The translations under genes and the position numbers were made by a program. Of a stretch of 11,794 nucleotides of DNA, positions 1-7,224 are shown in pieces; position 1 is the stretch's first letter; the number at the start of each line of letters is the position of its first letter. Source of the stretch: Candidatus Bathyarchaeota archaeon (GTDB taxonomy: Archaea; Thermoproteota; Bathyarchaeia; Bathyarchaeales; Bathyarchaeaceae); NCBI GenBank assembly GCA_020344435.1, contig CP070826.1:90107-101900 (forward strand). Reading direction: 5' to 3'. Under the pieces are notes generated by a model. That model was not told the origin of the DNA, searched no databases, and saw only the letters and a list, made by a program, of their open reading frames with translations.

Positions 1-3000
1 CTCGGCAAGGTGATCACCTTCGTTTCCTCCGGATGCAAGCTGACGGTTTGACTATCCACTTTCACCTCAGCTCTCTGATCTTCCGTAAGGGTCCGAAGGA
101 GAACGTCAGGATCCATGTTGGCTACTGCTTCACGTAGTTTTGGAAAGAGTTTTCCATGTTTCTTTCCGAGTATTTCTGGCGACAATTGTATTTCATGCTT
201 CAGCACCTTCCCCTTCTGTGTGGTCAAGGCTAACTCTTTTACATTGAGCTCATCCTTAATCAAGTCTGAGAGCTTGCTTAGGCTCTTCAACGCTTTCTCC
301 TCTGCCACCACCGTAGCCATGCGCAGAGGCTGTCGCAGCCTTATTCCAGCTTTGTTGCGCGCCGAGCGTCCTAGACCACAGGTTTCAATGGTCAACTCCA
401 TATCCTTCATCAGTTCCTTGTCGATCAGAGACGTATCTGCCGCTGGCCAGTCGCTGTGGTGCACACTCTCCCTCGCGCTAGGCCTCACACTTCGGATTAG
501 GTTCTGATACATCTCTTCGGTGATGAAGGGAAGGAAGGGTGCCAAGAGTTTGACAAGTGTTGTGAGGCAGGTGTACAGGGTTGTGTAGCCAGCTTTCTTG
601 TCCATATCTGCCTCGCTTTTCCAGAATCTCCTCCGTGAACGACGGACATACCATCTGGAGAGTTTATCAACGAACTGTTCCAGGTTTGAAGTGGCGCTAT
701 AAGGATCGTATTCTTCCAGATTCTCCGTGACCTCCTGGATGAGAATCTGAAGCTTCGAAAGTATCCAGCGGTCTAATACTGAATATTCGGTTGTAGCATC
801 TTGGGGAGTCCACTCATCCAGAGTAGCGTACGTTACAAAGAAGCCATAGACGTTCCACAGGGGAATTAGGAATCGCCGCTCAACTTCATCTGCTAAGGAG
901 TAGCCGAAGAGTATGTTGCTTTCAGGCTTGCTCGTGCAGTACATCCACCGCATAACATCTGCGCCCATGGCTTCGACCGCCTCATCAAACCAGATTACGT
1001 TGCCCAGATGTCTGTGCATTTCCTCTCCGTTTTCGTCTAGCACGGAGCCGTGACCTAGGCACGTGCGGAACGGTGGGCGGCGCTCCACAATAGTGCTCAT
1101 GGCAAGCATGGAGTAGAACCAGTTTCGGAACTGCCCTGGTAATGACTCGCAGATTAGACTGGCTGGGAACCATTTTTCCCAGTAGTCTCTGTCGTGGCGG
1201 TAGTTGAGTGTCGAATAAGCAACTATTCCAGCGTCCAACCATGGGTTACCCACATCCTCGATGCGGGAAATGACTGCTCCGCAGTTGGAGCATTTGATAT
1301 TGACCGCGTCTATCCATGGTCGATGTGGCGTGTGCCCCTGAAAGCTCTCCCAGCCCTCAACTGCACGCGACTCAAGCTCTTCCTTGCTGCCTATTACATC
1401 GAAGTTTCCGCATTCCTTACACTCCCAGATCGGCAGTGCCAGGCCCCAATACCTCTTCTTGGAAATCATCCAATCTTGCATGTTCCTGAGCCAGTCCAGC
1501 TCATGCCGCAGGCCGTATTCGGGGATCCAGCGAATCTGTTTGGTAACCTCCATGATTTGATAGCGGAGGCTCTTTTCTTTCTCTTGTTCATTAACCTGTT
1601 CAGGTGGCTTGTCAAACTTCTCTCCCATGAAGATGAACCACTCATCAACCAGGCGGAAGACGAGTTCGCTGTCGCATCGCCAGCAGACTGGGTAGCGGTG
1701 GGTGTAATCCTCTACCTTGAAGAGCAAACCTTTCGCCCTAAGATTCTCGATGATCGGCTCAGCCGAATCGTAGACATGAGTGTCCCTAAGCCAGCTGAAA
1801 CCCTCAATGAAGATACCGAATTCATTCAAAGGGGCGACCGCTGGCAATTCATATTGCTCACCCAGTTCAAAGTCTTCTTTACCGCAGCCTGGTGCTATGT
1901 GCACAATCCCTGTGCCCTCAACCTCGCTTACCTCCTCCCAAGGTATGACTTGGTGCGCGTTAACAGCCCCTTGCTTCTGTTCAGCCAGGAGCTCGTCGAA
2001 TGGTCCATCGTATGTCCAGCCTACCATATCCGCTCCAGCCAGCTCCTCAATCACCTGGTAGCCTCCTCTTGGAAAAACCCGCTCTAGAGCAGCCTTAGCT
2101 AGATACAGGATTTCACCCTTGTTGCGAACCTTCGCGTAGGACATCTCAGGATGAACCGCGGCTGCCACGTTGGAGGTGAGAGTCCAAGGGGTCGTCGTCC
2201 AGACCAGGAGGGACTCCCCAGTTCGTCCGCGGAGGGGAAACCTGAGCGTGAGGGCAGGATGCATCATCTCTCGGTAGCCCTCCGTGACTATCTCATGTTG
2301 GGAGAGGGCAGTGGAGCAACGGGGACACCAAGGCATCACATCTCTACCCTTGTATATCCACCCGCGCTTGTGACACTTCTTGAGGACGGACCAGATTGTA
2401 TAGTTATTCTCATCGGAGAACGTGAAGTATGAACCGCCCAGTTGTGGAGTTCCAAGCACACTTATGAGACTCTCCACCGTATCGGATACTGACCCCCTCG
2501 TCCCCTTAACTGTCAAAACCTCTCCTTCATTCTCTAGATGATCTGCCAGCCGACGTAGGAGCTGAGGGTCATCCCAGTCCATCCAGTACCCCAAGCGAAT
2601 GGACTGCTCGACCTGCATAGCAGCGTAGCGGAGGGCCCTCTCCTTGCACTTCTTTACAAAATTGCTGATTCCGTAGGCTTCGATGTCACGTTTTGACTTG
2701 AAGCCGAGTTCTCGCTCGACCTCAACCTCAACCCAGAGTCCCTGACAGTCGAAGCCGTTCTGGTAGCGAAGATCAAAACCTCTCATGGCCCTGTAGCGCT
2801 GGAACAGATCTTTGTATGTACGCCCCCAAGCATGGTGAACGCCCATCGGATTGTTCGCCGTTATGGGTCCATCTATGAATGACCAGTGCTCATTACTTCG
2901 GTTCATGGCTACACGCTTTTTGAATGCATCAGTCTCCTTCCAAAACTTCAAGATGCGACGTTCAAGCTTCGGAAAGTCAACCACAGGCTCTACATCTTTG

Positions 3001-3005
3001 AACAT
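1..3005 (-). CDS. ileS: Isoleucyl-tRNA synthetase, C-terminus cut by window edge
   Basis: Class I synthetase that charges tRNA-Ile with isoleucine in the cytoplasm. The frame is open from ATG 3005 to the left edge (about 1001 codons; the C-terminal tail is missing). An in-frame TGA three codons upstream and GAGG four bases before the ATG fix the start. Visible in order: a Rossmann start (IDGPITANNP, residues 44-53); GVHH at 55-58 in place of HIGH; CxxC pairs at 227/230, 441/444, 529/532 and 572/575; editing-domain motif TTTPWTLTSN (270-279); GTGIVHIAPG (364-373) with H369 and D378 at the positions of the E. coli editing residues H333 and D342; NMQDWMISKKRYWG just before the third CxxC; then EMHRH (662-666) in place of KMSKS, followed by GNV. 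After that comes a helical anticodon-binding region (WYVRRSRRRFWK). The whole resembles a bacterial/archaeal IleRS branch that naturally carries the NNPMGVHHAWG signature. Whether it is the only IleRS of the organism cannot be seen here. Confidence 0.96.
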   Translation of the reverse strand, partial: MFKDVEPVVDFPKLERRILKFWKETDAFKKRVAMNRSNEHWSFIDGPITANNPMGVHHAWGRTYKDLFQRYRAMRGFDLRYQNGFDCQGLWVEVEVERELGFKSKRDIEAYGISNFVKKCKERALRYAAMQVEQSIRLGYWMDWDDPQLLRRLADHLENEGEVLTVKGTRGSVSDTVESLISVLGTPQLGGSYFTFSDENNYTIWSVLKKCHKRGWIYKGRDVMPWCPRCSTALSQHEIVTEGYREMMHPALTLRFPLRGRTGESLLVWTTTPWTLTSNVAAAVHPEMSYAKVRNKGEILYLAKAALERVFPRGGYQVIEELAGADMVGWTYDGPFDELLAEQKQGAVNAHQVIPWEEVSEVEGTGIVHIAPGCGKEDFELGEQYELPAVAPLNEFGIFIEGFSWLRDTHVYDSAEPIIENLRAKGLLFKVEDYTHRYPVCWRCDSELVFRLVDEWFIFMGEKFDKPPEQVNEQEKEKSLRYQIMEVTKQIRWIPEYGLRHELDWLRNMQDWMISKKRYWGLALPIWECKECGNFDVIGSKEELESRAVEGWESFQGHTPHRPWIDAVNIKCSNCGAVISRIEDVGNPWLDAGIVAYSTLNYRHDRDYWEKWFPASLICESLPGQFRNWFYSMLAMSTIVERRPPFRTCLGHGSVLDENGEEMHRHLGNVIWFDEAVEAMGADVMRWMYCTSKPESNILFGYSLADEVERRFLIPLWNVYGFFVTYATLDEWTPQDATTEYSVLDRWILSKLQILIQEVTENLEEYDPYSATSNLEQFVDKLSRWYVRRSRRRFWKSEADMDKKAGYTTLYTCLTTLVKLLAPFLPFITEEMYQNLIRSVRPSARESVHHSDWPAADTSLIDKELMKDMELTIETCGLGRSARNKAGIRLRQPLRMATVVAEEKALKSLSKLSDLIKDELNVKELALTTQKGKVLKHEIQLSPEILGKKHGKLFPKLREAVANMDPDVLLRTLTEDQRAEVKVDSQTVSLHPEETKVITLP

Positions 3006-3300
3006 TTTTCCTCATCCCTCAATCTTGTCAAAACTCATATCAGCGAGACTTATCCCTATTTCACAAACAGTGGAGTCTTTTGCGATTTCTGGGCAGGTAT
3101 AGCGTGGCGTAATCAAACGCCTAGAATAAGCCTTGAATTTGGCGGCCACCTCTCATCCTGCCACCCGCGTAGGGGAGATATTGGTTGACACATATAAGAG
3201 TTGCTGAGCCAAGGTCCACTTTCTCGTTCATATTCCTTATATACTCATACGGCAGAGAAAAGCCAAAGAACACATGTGCCCATAACAGTTGTGAGTGTTG
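3006..3300. other. Divergent intergenic region between ileS and the flippase gene
   Basis: About 295 bases without a convincing gene. It holds two TATA-like elements readable in either direction (around 3190-3199 and 3236-3244). It also has a small GC-rich inverted repeat, GGCGT (3106-3110) and ACGCC (3117-3121) with a 6-base loop, which would lie in the ileS leader only if ileS starts at the distal TATA element. No clear TATA box lies at the right distance just upstream of the ileS ATG. Short open frames across this stretch show no start signal and no recognisable protein. Confidence 0.6.
3236..3244 (+). promoter_or_regulatory. TATA-like box for the flippase gene
   Basis: CTTATATAC matches an archaeal TATA box well. 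A start about 25 bases downstream would fall near 3265 and give a leader of about 36 bases before ATG 3301. A second box-like element, ACATATAAG, lies at 3190-3199. Both are symmetric enough to be read on the other strand too, so direction is inferred from distance to the gene. Confidence 0.5.
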
Positions 3301-4806
3301 ATGGCTGAAAATGAGGTTCGATTAGCATACTCCGGCGTCATTCTATTCGTGTCTAAGATACTCAGTGTGGGAACAGGTCTAGTCTTTTCACTAATGGTTA
3401 CAAGAAGTTTGATAGATCCAAGACTTGAACTGGGCATATATAGCAATTTGAACGATACGCTCGGCTACTTTGTCTTACCTGCCACAATCATACCATTCTG
3501 GACAACAAGATTCACCGCAAGAAACCACGCTGGAGCACCAAAAACAGGGTTGACAGCAAATCTCGTGTTATCGGCGATATTCGCAGCAATCTATTTGCTC
3601 CTGCTGCCAGCGATCACATCGGCATTTCAGATTGGTGAAGCTTATGCGATCCTGTACATTGTTGTGGTGTTCCAGATACTGGAGCTTTTCACTCTACATG
3701 GCTTTGAAGCAATTCTGCACGCAAAGCAACCGCAAAAAATCGCGTATGGATTCTTAATCTTCGAAGTGTGCAAAGTAATTCTGGGCTACGCATTAATCGT
3801 ACACCAAGGACTAACCGGTCCGGCTGCTCTGCTCGCCGCGGTTACGAGTATCATAATTGCTTACACTCTGCAGTTCATTTTCTATTTGAGACTGACCGCA
3901 CACGAACTCCGAGGAAAGGTCAAATGGGGTTACCTTAAGGAATGGTTTAAAGCTTCACCGGTCAATCTTTACAACATAGGAGGTCAAAGATTAGCAGTTT
4001 TTGTACTAATACTTCTTTTCATCTTTGAAGGCGAAGCCAGAGGGGATTTCCGGGCAGGTCAGATCATCGCTAATATCATAGTTTACTCTTCATTTCTAGC
4101 GTTTGCTTTATACCCTAAATTGCTGTCCAAAACTGACCCAAAAGACGTATCGGCGAGCCTGAAATTGGTCTTGATGTTTGCCATACCCATGACTGTCGGA
4201 GCCATAGTATTATCTGACTCTTACGTAACGATAATGAGACCAGAGTTTGGCCTGGCGGGACCAGTGCTCATGATACTGGCATTGAATGCCCTGTGCTTGA
4301 GCATGTTAACGGTGTTTGGCTTCATCATCTCTGGAACCGAGAAAGTAGACGAAAAGGCCAAAATCCCCTTCAGAAAACTTGTCAAAACCAGGCTGTTTCT
4401 AATCTATACGCTGCCTTACATTAAAGCCGGCGTCTTGCTGCCCCTGACGTACTTCTTCTTGACTACCATGACCGAGACGACAATTGGCGCAGCCACCTTT
4501 GTCGCTGCAATAATCCTTTTGACAGACATACCCCTATTATTCGCCACCTATGCCATTGCAAAGAGATGTGTAGACTTCAGAATGCCCTGGAAGAATATAG
4601 CCAAGTACGTGGTGGCGTCCACAATAATGGGCGTGGTGCTTTTCTTCATTCCCCAGCGCGCGAGAATACTCTATACCCTAGCAGTCACCCTGCTAGGAGG
4701 CGCCATCTACCTTCTCACGCTTCTAGCTACAGATGGAGAAGCCAGATCCTTGGGCAAAGTCATCATTCAGGAAGCGCTAAGAATGACGAAACTGTCAAAG
4801 CGATAA
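3301..4806 (+). CDS. Polysaccharide flippase-like 14-helix membrane protein (MOP/Wzx type)
   Basis: A 501-residue integral membrane protein with about 14 hydrophobic segments spread evenly over its length. The first lies near residues 8-31 and the last near 455-477, with short charged connectors between them. Length, helix count and general composition fit the oligosaccharide/lipopolysaccharide flippase branch of the MOP superfamily, whose members move lipid-linked glycans across the membrane. The exact substrate cannot be read from sequence. ATG 3301 is chosen because GTGAG ends five bases before it. An in-frame GTG at 3295 and TTG at 3298 are alternatives adding only two or one residues. 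It is flanked by a divergent ileS and a short unknown gene, with no glycosyltransferases adjacent, so it looks monocistronic. Family assignment rests on topology and general resemblance, not on a catalytic motif. Confidence 0.85.
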   Translation: MAENEVRLAYSGVILFVSKILSVGTGLVFSLMVTRSLIDPRLELGIYSNLNDTLGYFVLPATIIPFWTTRFTARNHAGAPKTGLTANLVLSAIFAAIYLLLLPAITSAFQIGEAYAILYIVVVFQILELFTLHGFEAILHAKQPQKIAYGFLIFEVCKVILGYALIVHQGLTGPAALLAAVTSIIIAYTLQFIFYLRLTAHELRGKVKWGYLKEWFKASPVNLYNIGGQRLAVFVLILLFIFEGEARGDFRAGQIIANIIVYSSFLAFALYPKLLSKTDPKDVSASLKLVLMFAIPMTVGAIVLSDSYVTIMRPEFGLAGPVLMILALNALCLSMLTVFGFIISGTEKVDEKAKIPFRKLVKTRLFLIYTLPYIKAGVLLPLTYFFLTTMTETTIGAATFVAAIILLTDIPLLFATYAIAKRCVDFRMPWKNIAKYVVASTIMGVVLFFIPQRARILYTLAVTLLGGAIYLLTLLATDGEARSLGKVIIQEALRMTKLSKR

Positions 4807-4884
4807 AATCATTGCCCAGAAACTTCGGTGGGCTCACAACGATGAATGCTGCATGGTCTTCTTGAGAAACCATACGTGATAACA

Positions 4885-4893
4885 CTTTAATTC
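4885..4893 (+). promoter_or_regulatory. TATA-like box upstream of the 4912 gene
   Basis: CTTTAATTC is centred about 23 bases before ATG 4912. This matches the distance from TATA box to transcription start in archaea and suggests a leaderless or nearly leaderless message. Confidence 0.4.
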
Positions 4894-4911
4894 GAGTTTG
4901 CGATTTCTTCA

Positions 4912-5244
4912 ATGGTTTGGAAGATGCCCGAACGAAAAAGGAAGAAGAGGGGAATCTTCGACCTATTCGGCTTCAGTGAGGAGGACCTTCTCTTCGGACG
5001 TGAACCCGTCGAAGGCGGTTCTGGATATTCGATATCTGTGACCTCGCATGAGGGTGGTCAGCCGGTGGTGAGAGGCAAGACACGCGGGGCCGTCGATGCA
5101 GCGAAACTTCGTAGCGATGTTGAGCAGAGATATCCTGGGGCTAAGATTGAGGGTTTGGAGAAGAAACCGTTGATTAGAGTGGTTGATGAGGACGGGGAAG
5201 AATCTGGGGAGGAGAAATCTGAGACCCGAGGAAAGATTGGGTAG
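4912..5244 (+). CDS. Small conserved-looking archaeal protein of unknown function
   Basis: A 110-residue soluble protein. It starts with a strongly basic patch (PERKRKKRG), followed by an aromatic acidic stretch (FDLFGFSEEDLLFG). A compact central part of mixed strand and helix character follows (about residues 38-90), containing SVTSHEGGQPVV, DAAKLRSDVEQRYPGAKI and EGLEKKPLIRVV. The tail is acidic and low in complexity. I recall similar short proteins across archaea but know of no assigned function. ATG 4912 is preferred because a TATA-like box sits about 23 bases upstream, as for a leaderless message. ATG 4924 (MPERKRKK) is an equally plausible start. The next gene in the same direction begins 155 bases later with its own promoter, so the two are probably separate units. 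Confidence 0.75.
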   Translation: MVWKMPERKRKKRGIFDLFGFSEEDLLFGREPVEGGSGYSISVTSHEGGQPVVRGKTRGAVDAAKLRSDVEQRYPGAKIEGLEKKPLIRVVDEDGEESGEEKSETRGKIG

Positions 5245-5368
5245 CTACTCGAAAAGTGTTAGATCAAGGCTTAGAAGGTATGCTTCGCCCTAAAATGGAT
5301 TGCATCGTCCGAGATTAAAACTGAGCAGAAAGGCCTACTTATATCTGTTGCTTCTTGAGCATGCGAGT

Positions 5369-5378
5369 TTTTTATAGT
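5369..5378 (+). promoter_or_regulatory. TATA-like box placing a leaderless start at 5400
   Basis: TTTTTATAGT is centred about 26 bases before ATG 5400, so transcription should begin at or next to the A of that codon. A second TATA-like element, CTTATATC, lies at 5338-5345 and would start transcription near 5366. Confidence 0.5.
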
Positions 5379-5399
5379 ATGCCTTGCCTATTTGTAAGT

Positions 5400-5630
5400 A
5401 TGCGAGAAGCTGACGAGGAAGAGAAGAAGGCAACAGCTTACAGGCCTTTTTCGCCCAGGCGTCCTGAGAGACCTGAGGAGCAGAGATGGCCTTCACCGAC
5501 CCCAATGCCTATGGTTCCCGCTGAAGACACCAATCGGATTCTCAAGCAGATCTTGGATAGGCTTGACAACATTGAGAAGAGGCTTGATAGAATAGAGAAG
5601 CTGTTGACTGAAAGACAACCTGTTCCATGA
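5400..5630 (+). CDS. Small proline-rich protein with C-terminal coiled coil, unknown function
   Basis: A 76-residue protein in two parts. The first (residues 1-38) is acidic, then rich in Pro, Arg and Glu (RPFSPRRPERPEEQRWPSP), and probably disordered. The second (about 40-72) has regular heptad spacing of Ile/Leu (ILKQILDRLDNIEKRLDRIE), a textbook short coiled coil likely to oligomerise. No known family is recognised. The start at 5400 is set by a TATA-like box 26 bases upstream. In-frame ATGs at 5355, 5361 and 5379 would add up to 15 residues of unlike composition and lie at or before the expected transcription start. It ends 39 bases before the end of a gene on the opposite strand. Confidence 0.65.
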   Translation: MREADEEEKKATAYRPFSPRRPERPEEQRWPSPTPMPMVPAEDTNRILKQILDRLDNIEKRLDRIEKLLTERQPVP

Positions 5631-5669
5631 AGCGGCGCTGCAATCCAATAAGAGGCGCTTGCATCTACT

Positions 5670-5969
5670 CTAGAAAAGAGAAACCGCTATGACCGCCATA
5701 AATGAAGAAATCAACCCTAAAAGAAACGATATGGCAGTGACCGTCCAAAGCTTCTTCTTCGTCGGGTAAATGGTGTAGAAGAAGATAGAGAACGCCGATA
5801 ATAGAAACACTATTGATCCGAAAGATAGCAAGAACCTGACTTCCCAAGGTACAGGCTCTTCAGCAACTTGCAAAACTTGCAAGGCTGTTAGGTTCAACGC
5901 AGCAAGCGTTCCTGGATACGAGGCGTGAACGATTGGCTTTATGAATCTCTCTTCAAAATCTTCTGCCAA
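5670..5969 (-). CDS. Small two-helix membrane protein of unknown function
   Basis: A 99-residue protein. Residues 1-40 are amphipathic (RFIKPIVHASYPGTLAALNL). Two strong hydrophobic segments follow, near 44-67 (FLLSFGSIVFLLSAFSIFFY) and 74-98, joined by a short basic turn (PTKKK). The start is TTG 5969, supported by GAGGAG ending six bases upstream (complement of 5976-5981). No family is recognised. It lies 124 bases downstream of the MetE-like gene on the same strand and has its own TATA-like box, so it may be transcribed alone. It is convergent with the coiled-coil gene on the other side. A real gene is favoured by the good Shine-Dalgarno match and clean membrane topology; function is unknown. 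Confidence 0.65.
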   Translation of the reverse strand: MAEDFEERFIKPIVHASYPGTLAALNLTALQVLQVAEEPVPWEVRFLLSFGSIVFLLSAFSIFFYTIYPTKKKLWTVTAISFLLGLISSFMAVIAVSLF

Positions 5970-6000
5970 GATGTCTCCTCAGAGGATTCTTGGGGTTTTG

Positions 6001-6010
6001 GCTTTATTAG
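6001..6010 (-). promoter_or_regulatory. TATA-like box for the small membrane protein
   Basis: On the minus strand this reads CTAATAAAGC. Transcription would start near 5981, and the short leader would hold the GAGGAG ribosome site in front of TTG 5969. The closely related CTAATAAATG stands before the ABC ATPase gene at 9869-9878. Confidence 0.35.
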
Positions 6011-6093
6011 TTTGTTTGCGGCTCTTCAGCCAACCACGCGTAGATATGCCAATCTTTGTGGGACTCCTTGCTTTCAACTTCCCCGTCTCGGGG

Positions 6094-7194
6094 TCACTTG
6101 TCTTGCAGCTTCTTGGTCGCCTTGGAGACCCGCCTCAGGACCTCGAGAGCGGACTCGTAGGAGGGGAAGCTCTTCAGTCCACATTCTGGTCCCGCATATG
6201 AAATTCTCTCTTCTCCAAATCTCTTAATGACTCTGTTCAACCTCTTCTCCATGATCCCTTCGTCTTCAAGAAAGATTCTGATGTCGAGTCTCTCGTGGGC
6301 GATGTCCTTCCATGCTTTGGCGACTCTCTGGTTCACCAGCGATTCGCTCAGCTCCTGTTTGGAGTCAGCGACGATTCTGCTTCTGATAAGCTTGTCGAAA
6401 TCCGTGATGCACAGGCTTGCTTTCAGGAATTTATCGGTTGACTCGAGCAATTCGCCGGTTCTCCTCGCATGGTAAAGAGAGTCGTCAACGTGAGATTCGA
6501 TTATGTTCAGTGATGGTACGTCCCAGAAAAGTCTGTCCGCAGTGTTGTGGAGGTGAAGGCACGTATGCAGGTCTTTAGAGCTGGCTTTTCGGAAGATGGA
6601 GTCCCATGCCTTTCGCAGATTCTTTCTTCCTTCAGAGCCGTGATCAATCAGATGGTCGTCCACTAGGCCGAAGGTTGGCTCGTCGACTGCAACGAGAGCC
6701 ACACTTCCGTACTTTCCGTTGAAGATGTTGTTTTCCACAATCCGAGAAATGATATCGCCCAACCTCGCGAATATCATAGTGTCTCTGTAGGGAAAGAGGG
6801 CGGATAGCGTATAGGGGCCTGTGACACAGACCCTCAATCTGAATACTTCATTCAGCCTCTCATGGATTTCATGGGAAGACTCTTCTATTGCCAATACTTC
6901 CGGTATGCGTCTGTTCCCTGCCTTCAGCGAGAAGACTCCCGTTTCAACGTATCCATCCCTGGATTTCTCGACCCCATCAATCATCTTGAGAAACATCTGG
7001 TTCATATCTCTGAATTGAGGATAGCTTGGGACGTCGATTCCAGCTTCAACCTTGTCGAGAAAGGATTCAACAACCCTTCTACGAAAATATATGGTCGATT
7101 CCTCTCCAGAAATGCGTGGGGAGGCTGCACCCTCTAAGAACGTTCTCTCGTTGCCAATCAATGGCAGGCTTCCCGAATCACAGGATTCAATCAT
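6094..7194 (-). CDS. Core-type cobalamin-independent methionine synthase homologue (MetE family)
   Basis: A 366-residue protein similar to the C-terminal catalytic barrel of MetE, without the N-terminal half of the long bacterial enzyme. This is the usual size of archaeal and other core MetE proteins, which methylate homocysteine or related thiols from a corrinoid or pterin methyl donor. Visible: GSLPL at the N-terminus (8-12), TGPYTL (125-130), VDEP (170-173), HTCLHLHN (210-217), E233 in IIESHVDD, and ECGL with C338 near the end (PECGLKSFPSYESAL). MetE binds zinc through His, Cys, Glu and Cys. Here E233 and C338 are clear, but the HxC pair could be H210/C212 or, if aligned one step later, the variant H214/H216. 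ATG 7194 lies 30 bases after the end of thiL, so the two are probably co-transcribed. The natural substrate is uncertain; other members of this superfamily (UROD/MetE-like) have different methyl-transfer roles. Confidence 0.85.
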   Translation of the reverse strand: MIESCDSGSLPLIGNERTFLEGAASPRISGEESTIYFRRRVVESFLDKVEAGIDVPSYPQFRDMNQMFLKMIDGVEKSRDGYVETGVFSLKAGNRRIPEVLAIEESSHEIHERLNEVFRLRVCVTGPYTLSALFPYRDTMIFARLGDIISRIVENNIFNGKYGSVALVAVDEPTFGLVDDHLIDHGSEGRKNLRKAWDSIFRKASSKDLHTCLHLHNTADRLFWDVPSLNIIESHVDDSLYHARRTGELLESTDKFLKASLCITDFDKLIRSRIVADSKQELSESLVNQRVAKAWKDIAHERLDIRIFLEDEGIMEKRLNRVIKRFGEERISYAGPECGLKSFPSYESALEVLRRVSKATKKLQDK

Positions 7195-7224
7195 GGCAGA
7201 ATTCCACTAGAGCTTCTGGTAGCT

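Noticed and set aside
115..507. 130-codon plus-strand frame
   Set aside because: It is antisense to the C-terminal region of ileS and Ser-rich, as expected of a shadow frame.
1194..2087. Open frame of 297 codons on the plus strand
   Set aside because: It lies wholly antisense to the ileS coding region, whose protein shows motifs throughout; the plus-strand translation shows no domain or plausible composition.
3127..3185. GGGTGGCAGG-like sequence upstream of ileS resembling a T-box antiterminator
   Set aside because: On the minus strand GGTGGC occurs twice, but the T-box core GGTGGnACC is not completed, no specifier loop or terminator is visible, and T-boxes are bacterial; the surrounding signals are archaeal.
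5630..5660. AAGCG/CGCTT inverted repeat between convergent genes as a terminator
   Set aside because: Only five pairs with a loop of about 21 bases and no T-run on either strand.
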